A program made the position numbers and the translations under genes. The notes below the pieces were generated by a model. That model did not search any database, was not told where the DNA came from, and worked only from the letters and a program-made list of their open reading frames with translations. From Myxococcota bacterium (lineage in GTDB: Bacteria; Myxococcota_C; UBA6777), in NCBI GenBank assembly GCA_023150835.1, contig JAKLKB010000003.1, positions 69,764 to 133,763 of the forward strand: DNA of 64,000 nucleotides, given 5' to 3'. Numbering within the stretch: position 1 is the first letter of the stretch; each line of letters starts with the position of its first letter. Below are positions 17,848 through 26,901 of the stretch, one piece after another.

Positions 17848-19023
17848 ATGCCCACAAAAACGCCCCCCATCACTTTGCTGTGGCCAAACAAGCCATCGCT
17901 TCTTCCCCCAAACGATCCGCCCGCGCCACAACGCCTCGGAACCTTTGCGGTCCCCTCTGAGCCTTCGGATGCTGCTCTTCACGTCCCGCCGAATGCTCTC
18001 TATCACGGCGACAACCTTCTTGCGCTGCAACATCTGCGTTGCTCTTGCGCGCAAAAGATCGATCTGATCTACCTCGATCCTCCTTTTGCAACAGGTCGTA
18101 TCTTTCGCACTCGCCAAACCCCAAGCAACGCTCCAACAACTGCTTACCGCGATACATGGAGCGATAAAGCACAATTCCTTTCGATGCTTTACCCTCGAAT
18201 CTACTGTATGACAGAACTTCTTTCTCCAAAAGGCGTTCTAATTATCCACACAGATACTCGATTTTCTTCTTATGTTGCAACGCTTCTTTTTGAGATCATG
18301 GGCGAAGAATCCTTACAAAACGAGATCATCTGGTCTTATGGAGGACGGGGAGCCAAAGCCCACGCCGGGCAATTCCCCCGCAACCACGACACCTTACTGG
18401 TCTTTTCCAAAGGCACACCCACTTATCACCGACAAGACCGCATCCTTCGCCATCCCAAAACACAACTCCCCAAGCATATCCTGATCGATGAACTGGGCCG
18501 CCCTTTCAAAACCAGCCCACGCGGCGATTACACCGATCAAAGCATCGATCGGCTGGCTTTAGAAGGCCGCATTTACTACACGCGCAATCGGCAGATCCGT
18601 ATCAAGTATTTCCTCGAACACGACAAACACCATGTCCTCGAACCCAAGCAGATCGGCGATGTCTGGGATGATATCCCCGATATGATGCACTGCCCCCGCA
18701 CAGAACGCTCGGGCTATCCGACCCAAAAACCGCTGGCCTTGCTCGAACGCCTGTTGCGTGCGTGGAGCAACGAAGGCGACACCATCGCGGATCTGTTCTG
18801 TGGTTCAGGCACGACCCTTCTCGCAGCGCAGCGGCTCAAACGCCGATGGATCGGCGCAGATCAAAGCGATATCGCCATCCAAACCACGCAACATCGTCTT
18901 CTTCAAACGCCCAATTGCCCAACCTTCCATCTCTACCGCTTGAACGAAGCTGCCCCCTCACCTGAACAGCCCTCGCCCGATCCGCCCGTCCCTCCGCCGA
19001 CTTCTGCACGGCGCAAGCGCTAA
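17848..19023 (+). CDS. Solitary DNA adenine/cytosine-N methyltransferase, beta class
   Basis: A 391-residue DNA methyltransferase. The catalytic motif IV LDPPFATG (about residue 75) comes before the AdoMet-binding motif I FCGSGTTLLAA (about residue 320), the motif order of the beta class. YPTQKPLALLERLL, the conserved motif X region, lies just before motif I. DPPF fits an N6-adenine enzyme, though N4-cytosine cannot be excluded. ATG 17848 has GAGAG upstream; an in-frame ATG at 17779 is possible. No restriction endonuclease gene is adjacent, so it looks like an orphan methyltransferase. Target sequence unknown. Confidence 0.85.
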   Translation: MPTKTPPITLLWPNKPSLLPPNDPPAPQRLGTFAVPSEPSDAALHVPPNALYHGDNLLALQHLRCSCAQKIDLIYLDPPFATGRIFRTRQTPSNAPTTAYRDTWSDKAQFLSMLYPRIYCMTELLSPKGVLIIHTDTRFSSYVATLLFEIMGEESLQNEIIWSYGGRGAKAHAGQFPRNHDTLLVFSKGTPTYHRQDRILRHPKTQLPKHILIDELGRPFKTSPRGDYTDQSIDRLALEGRIYYTRNRQIRIKYFLEHDKHHVLEPKQIGDVWDDIPDMMHCPRTERSGYPTQKPLALLERLLRAWSNEGDTIADLFCGSGTTLLAAQRLKRRWIGADQSDIAIQTTQHRLLQTPNCPTFHLYRLNEAAPSPEQPSPDPPVPPPTSARRKR

Positions 19024-19186
19024 ACATCCGCTGCCCGCCAAACCCCCTTGCAACACAGACACACCTCCTGCGTCCAAGAAGTTGTCTGAACCAAGGTATT
19101 GTGCTACCTATCCCAAGACAGCGATGCGTAGGACATCTTGGGCGTTCTACCTTGCATCGCATGGATGTTTGTGAAGGGATCAACCG

Positions 19187-20131
19187 ATGTGCCGATTGTT
19201 TGGATTCCGCTCCGTGATCGAAAGCCAAGTTCACCACAGTCTTCTTCATGCCGAAAATGCGCTGATGCGACAAAGTGAACGCCATCCCGATGGATGGGGC
19301 GTAGGGTACTACGTCGCGGGTGCGCCCCACATCATCAAGTCCTCCGAAGCCGCGATCACCGATATCCTTTTTCGCCGTGTATCGGGCATCGTCTCTTCGG
19401 AAACCGTCATCGCCCACATCCGCAAAGCCACCCAAGGGCAGCTCACCATCCTCAACACGCACCCTTTTCAATACGGAAACTGGGTCTTTGCACACAACGG
19501 AAATATCGCGGAGTTTGGAGGCCGACGCGAGACGCTCAAAAAGCGCATCGCCCCAAGGCTACAACGCTTTATCCTCGGTGACACCGACAGCGAAGTCCTC
19601 TTTTATCTGCTGCTCACCCATATCGCCCAACGTGCCGAACTCCACCGCCCCGGCTGCGATATCGACGCCGTCGCTGAAGCCGCTCGCGATACCGTCGACG
19701 AGATCACTTCGATCACAGGGCCGTTCTACCACCAAAACGACGGCCCCCCTCACGAAACCTATCTGACTTTTTTGCTCACCAACGGCTCCACCATGCTCGC
19801 TCATCATGGCGGAAAAGACCTCTACTACAGCACTTACAAGACGCTCTGCTCCCAACGCGACCTCTGCCCAAGCTTCTCTCAAGAATGCGAGCAAAAAACA
19901 CAAACAGGCTTCGTCAACCATCTGATCTTTTCGAGTGAACCCCTCCAAGGAGAAAATATCTGGCTGCCCATGATCCCCGGCCAGATGGTCGGTGTCGACT
20001 GGCGGATGCGCTTGCGACTTTATCCGTCTCAAATCCCTCAACATCACCAAGAGACCGAATCCATCACGGAAAATCAAAACTCTTCCACACACTCTCTCAC
20101 CCATTCTTCCCAACGCATCGCCCACACCTAG
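19187..20131 (+). CDS. Class II glutamine amidotransferase (YafJ/EgtC-like)
   Basis: A 314-residue protein starting MCRLFGFRS, which exposes Cys2 as the Ntn-type nucleophile after Met removal. It continues with the class II signatures HPDGWGVGYY, AHIRKATQG, NTHPFQYGNWVFAHNGNI and DTDSEVLFYLLL. This places it with the stand-alone glutamine amidotransferase domain proteins such as YafJ and EgtC. The true acceptor reaction is unknown. AAGGGAT is 8 bases upstream. The next gene, an MFS transporter, starts ~50 bases after the stop on the same strand, so the two may be co-transcribed. Confidence 0.85.
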   Translation: MCRLFGFRSVIESQVHHSLLHAENALMRQSERHPDGWGVGYYVAGAPHIIKSSEAAITDILFRRVSGIVSSETVIAHIRKATQGQLTILNTHPFQYGNWVFAHNGNIAEFGGRRETLKKRIAPRLQRFILGDTDSEVLFYLLLTHIAQRAELHRPGCDIDAVAEAARDTVDEITSITGPFYHQNDGPPHETYLTFLLTNGSTMLAHHGGKDLYYSTYKTLCSQRDLCPSFSQECEQKTQTGFVNHLIFSSEPLQGENIWLPMIPGQMVGVDWRMRLRLYPSQIPQHHQETESITENQNSSTHSLTHSSQRIAHT

Positions 20132-20179
20132 CCCGACGATCTCACTGTGTCCAAGGCATCCTTTTCGGAGAACCCCACC

Positions 20180-21475
20180 ATGCACGCTTCGGCGACCTCT
20201 CCTGCGTCTCCTCACAAACGTATCTTGTTTCTTGCTTTTGTGACCATCTTTCTTGATCTGCTCGGCTTCGGCATCCTTATTCCGATCCAGCCTTTTTATG
20301 CAGAAGCCTTTGGGGCGCGGCCTTTTACGGTGACGATGCTTGGCGCGTCCTACTCAGCGATGCAATTTCTCTTTGCTCCGCTTTGGGGCCGCCTCTCTGA
20401 TCGCATCGGAAGAAGACCTGTGATTTTAACGAGTATTGTGATCAACATCGTCGGTTATCTCTTGTTTGGCTTGGCAGGGAGTCTCTGGATGTTGTTTGCC
20501 GCGAGGATGCTTTCGGGCTTTGGCAGCGCCAACATCGGAGCCATCCAAGCCGTGATCGCAGACAGTACCTCTCCTTCTGAACGCGCCAAAGGCATGGGCA
20601 TCATCGGCGCGGCATTTGGTTTGGGCTTCATTTTTGGCCCTGCCATCGGTGGGATCATGGGGCAGATCAGCCCCAGCGCACCCGCTTTTTTCGCTTGCGG
20701 CATCGGCCTCTTTAACTTCTTTCTCGCTCTCCGCTTTTTGCCTGAAACACGCACTCCCCAGATATCGCCAAGCCCGATCTCACCGAACACACGGCGCTTT
20801 TCGCTCGTTCGGTGGGCTGCTTCCATCCAGTTGCCCAACGTCTTTTGGCTTTTTGCGCTGTACTTTACGATCACAACGGCCTTTTCGATGATGGAACAAG
20901 TCTTGGGACTCTACATCGACCGCATCTGGCTAACAGGCGAGCCATTTGCTCACCCAAACGACCGAATCAAACGCGCAGCCGCACTGACTAGCTCTGTGCT
21001 GATCGTCGTCGGCGTCGTCGCAACCATCGTCCAAGGCGGGCTGATCGGGCGATTGTCACGGCGCTTTGGAGAGCGTCGATTGCTGCTTGCAGGAACAACG
21101 ATCAACACCTTCGCATTTGTCGGACTAATCGCCGTCGGCTCCTCCAAGATCTTTGCTCTGATGATGCTATGCGGTGCTTGTATCGCCCTTGCCAGCGGAC
21201 TCAACAACCCTTCGCTTGGCAGCCTGCTTTCACAAAGCGCCCCCCAAGGGCAACAAGGCGCACTCCTCGGACAAGGCCAAGCCCTCTCCGCCCTTGGCCG
21301 TGTCCTTGGACCCGCTCTTGCCGGCCTTTTCTTTGAATGGCAGATCAACCTGCCCTTTGCCCTCAGCGCTTGTATGATGCTCGTTTGTATCTTCTTTGCC
21401 GCTCGCCTCCATCTTCCCGACGTACCCTCGAAACCGCTTCACGAACATCCCCATCCCACCGCCCACTCAAGCTGA
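20180..21475 (+). CDS. MFS transporter, TetA-like drug/H+ antiporter family
   Basis: A 431-residue inner-membrane protein with about 12 hydrophobic helices. The first helix FLDLLGFGILIPIQPFY and the loop 2-3 motif GRLSDRIGRRPVIL are characteristic of 12-helix drug:H+ antiporters of the TCR/Tet type. A motif C-like region lies in GAAFGLGFIFGPAIGG. The substrate cannot be told from sequence. ATG 20180 has GGAG 9 bases upstream; an in-frame GTG at 20147 is the alternative. The C-terminal tail runs into a 21-base tandem repeat array that starts before the stop codon. Confidence 0.85.
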   Translation: MHASATSPASPHKRILFLAFVTIFLDLLGFGILIPIQPFYAEAFGARPFTVTMLGASYSAMQFLFAPLWGRLSDRIGRRPVILTSIVINIVGYLLFGLAGSLWMLFAARMLSGFGSANIGAIQAVIADSTSPSERAKGMGIIGAAFGLGFIFGPAIGGIMGQISPSAPAFFACGIGLFNFFLALRFLPETRTPQISPSPISPNTRRFSLVRWAASIQLPNVFWLFALYFTITTAFSMMEQVLGLYIDRIWLTGEPFAHPNDRIKRAAALTSSVLIVVGVVATIVQGGLIGRLSRRFGERRLLLAGTTINTFAFVGLIAVGSSKIFALMMLCGACIALASGLNNPSLGSLLSQSAPQGQQGALLGQGQALSALGRVLGPALAGLFFEWQINLPFALSACMMLVCIFFAARLHLPDVPSKPLHEHPHPTAHSS

Positions 21476-21552
21476 TCCACCGCCCACTCAGCCCTATACA
21501 CCGCCCACTCAGCCCTATACACCGCCCACTCAGCCCTATACACCGCCCCATC
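21457..21552. repeat. 21-bp tandem repeat
   Basis: About three perfect copies of CACCGCCCACTCAGCCCTATA, with a degenerate first copy overlapping the last codons of the MFS transporter and a partial copy at the end. It lies between the transporter and the convergent lipoprotein gene ending at 21555. Confidence 0.85.
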
Positions 21553-21554
21553 CA

Positions 21555-23372
21555 TCAACGCACGCCATACACCGCCAAACGATGCCGCCCGTCCTCTACC
21601 CCGCGCAGGATCACATACAGATCACTCGCCATCCCCCAAGGCGTATACACCGATAGATCCACCGACGCTTTCTCTTGCTGGATCTTCCCACGCAAGAAAT
21701 CGATCAACTGCCAGCGCACCTCCTTCACTTCGCCTGTACGCAAAGCATCCAACGCCAAGATCTCGATACGTCGATTGTTTTGTGGATACTGTCGAGAGGG
21801 CAGTTCGAGGAAAGGTATCCCCGACCAAAACAACGGCTTCGGCAACGGCGCATAAAACGCCGTGTACTCCATCTTTTGCCCATCATCCGCAACATACGAA
21901 AACCCTGCATCATAACACTGCAAAAACTCTGTCATCCTGCCCATCACCGCAGGAACAAGCGCCTCTCCAACCTCGCGCAGTCGTCCGCCTTGTGGGTCAG
22001 GAAAAAACGTCCACAAACGTTGCTTTGCCCCCGAAGGCGTCACTTGATCGCGCAACACAAAGAACGGCGGAGCGGGAGCATGACCACCTCTGCCCGACGG
22101 ATGACACCCTTCGACCGATGAAAAACGCTGCAACGCTCCTTGAGGGCGCCACACCATCCGCGCCCCCTCGGCCTGCCATGCCCCCAACTCTCCGTTTTGT
22201 GCCAACGCCCACATCCGCCCGTGCGTTGCTCCCAGCCATTGGCCCACCGCAGGCACCGAAGGCAGCGGCATCTGCTGATGCTTCCCGAGCCGCGCCAAGA
22301 TCCGCACCATCTCCTTTTGCAACAAAACCCAGAAAACATCTTCTCCTGCATCATACCAACACGGCAAAGAAAAAAGGTTTTTTTCTGGCACATCGATACG
22401 AAGGATCGAACGACCGATCTCACGAGTACTTCGCAGATGAACGAACCAATATCGCGCCCCTGCCGCATCGGTTTGTGATTCTGCCAACACCAGATGCTCT
22501 TTGCCAAAACACAGATGCCCTTGCAACCAAGCACGCTCGGGCAGATCCGCTTGCGACAACACGCGCCGCTGCTCCACATCCCACACCATCGCTTGGTGAC
22601 GTTTGTCTGGGCCAAGAAAGATCACCACATCATACAAGGCTTCTTGTGCAGCCGCCGGCGAAACATGATAAAAAACAGGCTGTATATTTGCTTGTGTCGG
22701 TACTGAAAAAGTAGCTCGAAGGCTATCATAGAAAACCGTCAAATGAGGTGTCGGCTCAGAAGAAAGGCTCGTCGAAAAGTACAAAAAGCCTCTCCTCCCT
22801 AAAAAAGGAGACGACGTCGTAGGCACCCATACGCGCCCTTTTGGAGCCACCCACTCATTCTCGCCGTCAAAGTGCGTCAACCACGCCATCCGAGCGATCT
22901 CCCCTTGCGCGCCCCCTGCCTTGCGATACTCCAACAACAGCGGGAAACCCACGCTCGGGATGATCTCCAACACACCGCCCTCTTTCGAGACCAACGCCCG
23001 CCTTCGGCACGTCTCCAAATCCACAAGATGAAACGTGCTTTGCTCCCGCAAGATCAACAACTTTCCATAAGTCGCAACCGCCGCCTCCCCCGAAGCCACT
23101 TCGACAAAACAACGAAAACACGCCACTTCTTGATTGCACGTCCCGCCCTCTTCAGAAGGTTCAGCCTCTTGAGCTACTTCGCTTTGGGCCTCGGTGGACT
23201 CGATGCTCCCGCCATCTTCGACTTGACGCTCACCACCCGCAACACCTTCTTTGACCGTTCCATCGCCCACAGGAAGGGAGATATCGTACTCACAGCCTAT
23301 CGCCCCAAACACCACGACTCCGATCAGCAACGCCACCCAGCCACAGACCCGCAGGCCCTTCAAACACCACAT
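21555..23372 (-). CDS. Hypothetical lipoprotein
   Basis: A 605-residue protein with a hydrophobic leader and lipobox FGAIGC (Cys about residue 27). An acidic Glu/Ser/Gly-rich spacer (about 30-80) follows, as is common in surface lipoproteins of this lineage, and then a Cys pair (CFRCF). The rest alternates short strands with repeated aromatic/hydrophobic blocks (GKLLILRE, FHLVDLETC, LYVILRGVEDGRHRLAVYG), suggesting a beta-propeller-like fold, but I cannot assign a family. AAAGGAAGG is upstream of the ATG. It probably sits in the outer membrane or periplasm. Confidence 0.65.
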   Translation of the reverse strand: MWCLKGLRVCGWVALLIGVVVFGAIGCEYDISLPVGDGTVKEGVAGGERQVEDGGSIESTEAQSEVAQEAEPSEEGGTCNQEVACFRCFVEVASGEAAVATYGKLLILREQSTFHLVDLETCRRRALVSKEGGVLEIIPSVGFPLLLEYRKAGGAQGEIARMAWLTHFDGENEWVAPKGRVWVPTTSSPFLGRRGFLYFSTSLSSEPTPHLTVFYDSLRATFSVPTQANIQPVFYHVSPAAAQEALYDVVIFLGPDKRHQAMVWDVEQRRVLSQADLPERAWLQGHLCFGKEHLVLAESQTDAAGARYWFVHLRSTREIGRSILRIDVPEKNLFSLPCWYDAGEDVFWVLLQKEMVRILARLGKHQQMPLPSVPAVGQWLGATHGRMWALAQNGELGAWQAEGARMVWRPQGALQRFSSVEGCHPSGRGGHAPAPPFFVLRDQVTPSGAKQRLWTFFPDPQGGRLREVGEALVPAVMGRMTEFLQCYDAGFSYVADDGQKMEYTAFYAPLPKPLFWSGIPFLELPSRQYPQNNRRIEILALDALRTGEVKEVRWQLIDFLRGKIQQEKASVDLSVYTPWGMASDLYVILRGVEDGRHRLAVYGVR

Positions 23373-23424
23373 CTCTCAACCTTCCTTTCACAACCCTTCC
23401 AGTCCTTCGGTCATCCATTCCTTC

Positions 23425-23490
23425 GGTTTTGTGGGGCGTTGCCCCCTACGGAACCCCACTCTCTTGACCCCGCGTAGGCGAACCAAACCA
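23425..23490 (+). repeat. Dispersed repeat family B, partial copy 3
   Basis: Contains TTTGTGGGGCGTTGCCCC, ACCCCACTCTCTTGACCCCG and GTAGGCGAACC, matching the left half of family B copies at 2453 and 5195. It lies in the divergent region between the lipoprotein gene and the gene at 23670. Confidence 0.55.
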
Positions 23491-23669
23491 TGCCCCTACA
23501 AGACTCCTGTCGGTTGTCTGCGATCTCCTTCTTGTTCTTCATCTGCCGACACCACGCAGCCAAAACACCGCCGAATCCGACAGAAGTGGGGCTTGGTCTT
23601 GTCAAAGCCTGTCCTCGAAACTATGCTTGCGGGCGGACTCTTTTGGTAGGGCAAAGGAGAAACGATCAC

Positions 23670-24635
23670 GTGGCAGAATACATCTCGATCCACAAAGAAG
23701 ACCCCGATGAAGCAAGACTTTATGAACTAATCCCGATGATCCAGTACGCGATTGAACGAGGGGCCTTGTGTCAAGCGTGGTGGGAACTTCGCCGAGTCCT
23801 CGAAACAGCCCCCATGAGCAAAACGGGGCTGTTGTTGCTCGATCGGCTGCTTGCCGAGATCGGCGGAGACTCCGAAGGGATCTTTCGCCTGTGCGGAAAA
23901 AAACACACACAAATCGACGTTGCGCTTCACGCTTATGCGCTCGGTGCAGCCGGCCAATACAACAAAGCGCTGTATTTATTATGCGAATTAGCCCGACTCG
24001 ACCCAACGCGCCCCTTGCTTGCGTGGGCATGGCGTTGGCTTCCTCCTCAACCCACCCTCCAACCCGAAACGCTCTATCCTCCGCTCTATCACGCCATCCA
24101 AATATGCCGCGCCCAAGAAGCCGATGCTTCGGCCTTTTGGCTCCAACTGCTCGCGCTTAGCAAACTCATCCACCAATCCGATCCAACCGCGCTTTTGTGG
24201 CTCTACCTTCGCGCAGAGGCCGCACGCGAGATCGGCGATCTGCTACTGGCCCAAACTCTGGCCTTAGAACTCCGCAGCTACGGATGGACGGCTGAAAGCT
24301 TTGTCCTCCAAGCCCGCAACTGCGAAGCCGAAGCCCACCTCGAAGAAGCCACCCAACACTACCAAGCCGCACTCCGCTCTCACCTCCATCACCCCGATAT
24401 CTACGCAGAGATCATCGCCTATCTTCTCCAACGCGATCGGTGGGAGGAAGCTCAACAACATCTCCGCCAGCTTTTGCACGAACACCCCTATCATCCGCAC
24501 GCATTGGCTTTGTTCTTCTGGGCTTCTTATCGCCAAACCCCCAGCGGGGAGTGGTCGCAAAAGCTGACTTGCCTCGCTCGCGCCTACCCCCACGATCCGG
24601 CCATCCAACACATTCAAGATCACCTTCTCACCTAA
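23670..24635 (+). CDS. TPR-like helical repeat protein
   Basis: A 321-residue protein without a signal peptide, built of paired amphipathic helices of TPR type (ALHAYALGAAGQYNKALYLLCELARLDP, AEAHLEEATQHYQAALRSH, RWEEAQQHLRQLLHEHPYHP are parts of such pairs). TPR proteins act as scaffolds for protein-protein contacts; the partner is unknown. I chose GTG 23670 because AAAGGAG lies 10 bases upstream and the helical sequence begins there. Upstream in-frame sequence is the translation of repeat and leader DNA. A possible hairpin terminator follows at 24683. Confidence 0.65.
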   Translation: MAEYISIHKEDPDEARLYELIPMIQYAIERGALCQAWWELRRVLETAPMSKTGLLLLDRLLAEIGGDSEGIFRLCGKKHTQIDVALHAYALGAAGQYNKALYLLCELARLDPTRPLLAWAWRWLPPQPTLQPETLYPPLYHAIQICRAQEADASAFWLQLLALSKLIHQSDPTALLWLYLRAEAAREIGDLLLAQTLALELRSYGWTAESFVLQARNCEAEAHLEEATQHYQAALRSHLHHPDIYAEIIAYLLQRDRWEEAQQHLRQLLHEHPYHPHALALFFWASYRQTPSGEWSQKLTCLARAYPHDPAIQHIQDHLLT

Positions 24636-24682
24636 ACCCAAACTCCCATCCAACAAGGATTTGCGTACTTCCACCCTGACCT

Positions 24683-24703
24683 TGTCGCGTTGCGACAGTT
24701 TTT
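24683..24703 (+). terminator. Possible Rho-independent terminator
   Basis: TGTCGC-GTT-GCGACA is a perfect 6-base-pair stem with a 3-base loop followed by GTTTTT. It is 48 bases after the stop of the TPR-like gene and before the glycosylase gene. Confidence 0.4.
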
Positions 24704-24778
24704 CGTGTTAGCATCCGCCCCTGTTTGTTCGACCTCCAACACTTCGCCTCCCCCCTCCAACAACACAAGGAGTCCACG

Positions 24779-25618
24779 ATGCCAGAGTTCGCAGAAGTCA
24801 ATCTCCAAGTCCGCTACTTGCGAGAGCGTTGCACAGGATGGCCGATCGCCAGCATCGGCTACGAAGGTTGGTCTCACTTTCAAAATCTCCCCGAAGAAGG
24901 CCGAGAAGCCGCCATCCAAGAATTTTTCCACAACAATACCCTCGAAGCCATCACACAAAAAGGAAAACACGTCGTCATGCGCACCACCAAAGGCACGATG
25001 CTCTCCCACCTGATGTTCAAAGGGCGGTGGAGCGTCGCAGGCGATGACTTCCTTTCCAACTACAAACAACACAAAAAACCACCGACAGAAAAAAGCAATA
25101 ATTTCTGGCTGATCAACCCCGATGGAAAACGCCTCAACTTCCATGAACCCGAATACAAGGGCAAGATCACCCTCTTTCCCAAACAGTCCCCCGGCCAAGT
25201 CGAAACCCTCGAAAAACTTGGCCCCGACATCCTCATCCTCCCCGAAACCGACCCCGATCTGCGCCAAGAATGGACTGTCGACGGATTTCTCAAAGCGCTC
25301 AAACGCTCCAAACAGCCGATCAAAGTCTTCTTGCTCGATCAAAAACGCCAAGCTGGACTCGGCAATATGTATGTCTGCGAAGCTCTCTACAGCGCAGGCA
25401 TCGCTCCCCAACGACCCGCCCAAAGCCTCTCCGATCCAGAGGCCAAACGCCTCCATCAAGCCGCCCGCGACATCCTACAAGCCGCTCTCGACACCGACCT
25501 CGATTACGACAAGATCCTCAACGTCTACCGCAAAGAAGCCGATCCCGAAGGCCACCCCGTCGAAGAATCCGATGTCGGCGGACGCGACACCTTTTGGGTT
25601 CCCACCAAACAAAGCTAA
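24779..25618 (+). CDS. Fpg/Nei-family DNA glycosylase lacking the zinc-finger cysteines
   Basis: A 279-residue base-excision repair enzyme. The N-terminus MPEFAEV corresponds to the canonical MPELPEV, keeping Pro2 (Schiff-base nucleophile), Glu3 and Glu6. LSHLMFKGRW matches the HLRMTGRW loop. The helix-two-turn-helix is clear in LLDQKRQAGLGNMYVCEALYSAGI (first and second halves around residues 183-206). At the C-terminus the zinc-finger pattern CxxC...CxxC is missing, yet the tail keeps GGRDTFWVP where canonical enzymes have GGRGTYFCP. It therefore has a zincless finger that retains the DNA-contacting Arg. AAGGAG precedes the ATG. Confidence 0.88.
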   Translation: MPEFAEVNLQVRYLRERCTGWPIASIGYEGWSHFQNLPEEGREAAIQEFFHNNTLEAITQKGKHVVMRTTKGTMLSHLMFKGRWSVAGDDFLSNYKQHKKPPTEKSNNFWLINPDGKRLNFHEPEYKGKITLFPKQSPGQVETLEKLGPDILILPETDPDLRQEWTVDGFLKALKRSKQPIKVFLLDQKRQAGLGNMYVCEALYSAGIAPQRPAQSLSDPEAKRLHQAARDILQAALDTDLDYDKILNVYRKEADPEGHPVEESDVGGRDTFWVPTKQS

Positions 25619-25620
25619 AC

Positions 25621-26859
25621 TCACAACGAGCGCAAAAAGGCCAACAAAGCCTCTTGTTCCGTAGAAGAAAGCGCGAAAAATCTATCGCGACTTTTTTGTG
25701 CTTCACCGCCGTGTTCGTCGATGGCTTCTTTGAGGGTTTTGGCGCGCCCATCGTGCAAGTAAAAAGGCTGCCCTCCCATCAAATCTCCGATTACACCCAA
25801 CCCCCAAAGTGGCGTCGTTCGCCACATATCGCCTGTCGCTTGCCCCTCGGGGTATCCGTCGGCCAGCTTGGGTCCCATGTCGTGCAATAAGAGATCAGAG
25901 TACAGAGGAACCGTCTTTTCACGGAGAGCTTCGATCGCACTCTTTCCTGTTTTCATGGAAGGGACATGGCATTTTGCACACCCGACTTGCGCAAAAAAAC
26001 CTTCGCCTTGTTTCACCACGGGATTTTCCGCATCACGCCGAGGGGGTGGGCGCAAGGTCCGCATATAAAATGTCACCGATCGAACCGTTGCAGCGGATAC
26101 TTCGGGATCTGGAGCGCTGTCTCCCGAAGGTCCACCGACAAGAGGATTATGCAGATCTTTCATCAAAAAGTCGGAGGTGATCCCCATATCGTTGAGATAG
26201 GCTTCGGCTACCTGTTGCAACAAATTGATCGCCGCCGCTTTTCGCCCAAAGCGCCCCATGATCTTGCCGTCCTTTGGCGTGTGTTCGATCACAGGCTCGA
26301 AGAAACTCGGCGGAGTGACGTAGTTGGGCCGCCCTCGGATCCCATCGCCGTCTTTGTCGTCTGGATCGGCGTATCGGAGGATCTCGGATTCGGGGATCGC
26401 CTCGATCAAACCCAGCCCTGTCACGATGGGAGCGCTGCGCACAGAACGCGCTAAACCTTCCAGATTCGGTAGCTTTTCAGCTTGGTAGCCAAGGACCGCT
26501 CGGTGCTGGAGTTGAGGCCCCCCAAGGTGCAGCAAGTAATCAAAACGCGCAGCATCCGTCGGATCGCCCACCCCAAAGCGCGTCAGGTTGGTCGACGGAT
26601 GCCCCTTGCCATCGGCGGTATGACAAGCGATACACGACGCTTCCACAAAGATCGGCCCCAAGCCCGTTGCAGGTGTAAAGACACGTGCGAATTCTTCGTC
26701 TCCTGCCTTAAACGTCTGCAACTGTGCGTGAGAAAGCCCCTCGATCGGCCCATCCAGCACCGTTTCTCGTCGCGGCTCTTCTGTGAACAACACGCCGCAA
26801 CCGCTCCCACACACCATCCAAACACTCCACAAACACAAAAGCCGAAACATCCAAGACAT
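25621..26859 (-). CDS. Di-heme c-type cytochrome (DUF1111 / thiol-oxidoreductase-like family)
   Basis: A 412-residue exported protein with two c-type heme motifs, CIACH (about residue 78) and CAKCH (about residue 300). The surrounding pattern is that of the di-heme oxidoreductase family (GLGPIFVEASCIACH, GRFGRKAA, LHDGRAKTLKEAI, EQEALLAFLRSL). The leader is short and ends in a Cys (GSGC), so it may be lipid-anchored, though the lipobox is imperfect. It is the third gene of a Rieske / beta-barrel / cytochrome operon, with 40-odd bases before it. It should receive or pass electrons in the periplasm. The start at 26859 has only a weak AGG site. Confidence 0.85.
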   Translation of the reverse strand: MSWMFRLLCLWSVWMVCGSGCGVLFTEEPRRETVLDGPIEGLSHAQLQTFKAGDEEFARVFTPATGLGPIFVEASCIACHTADGKGHPSTNLTRFGVGDPTDAARFDYLLHLGGPQLQHRAVLGYQAEKLPNLEGLARSVRSAPIVTGLGLIEAIPESEILRYADPDDKDGDGIRGRPNYVTPPSFFEPVIEHTPKDGKIMGRFGRKAAAINLLQQVAEAYLNDMGITSDFLMKDLHNPLVGGPSGDSAPDPEVSAATVRSVTFYMRTLRPPPRRDAENPVVKQGEGFFAQVGCAKCHVPSMKTGKSAIEALREKTVPLYSDLLLHDMGPKLADGYPEGQATGDMWRTTPLWGLGVIGDLMGGQPFYLHDGRAKTLKEAIDEHGGEAQKSRDRFFALSSTEQEALLAFLRSL

Positions 26860-26901
26860 CGTATAAGTCCTATCTCTTTGCAAGAAACTTTTCGATTTGC
26901 C

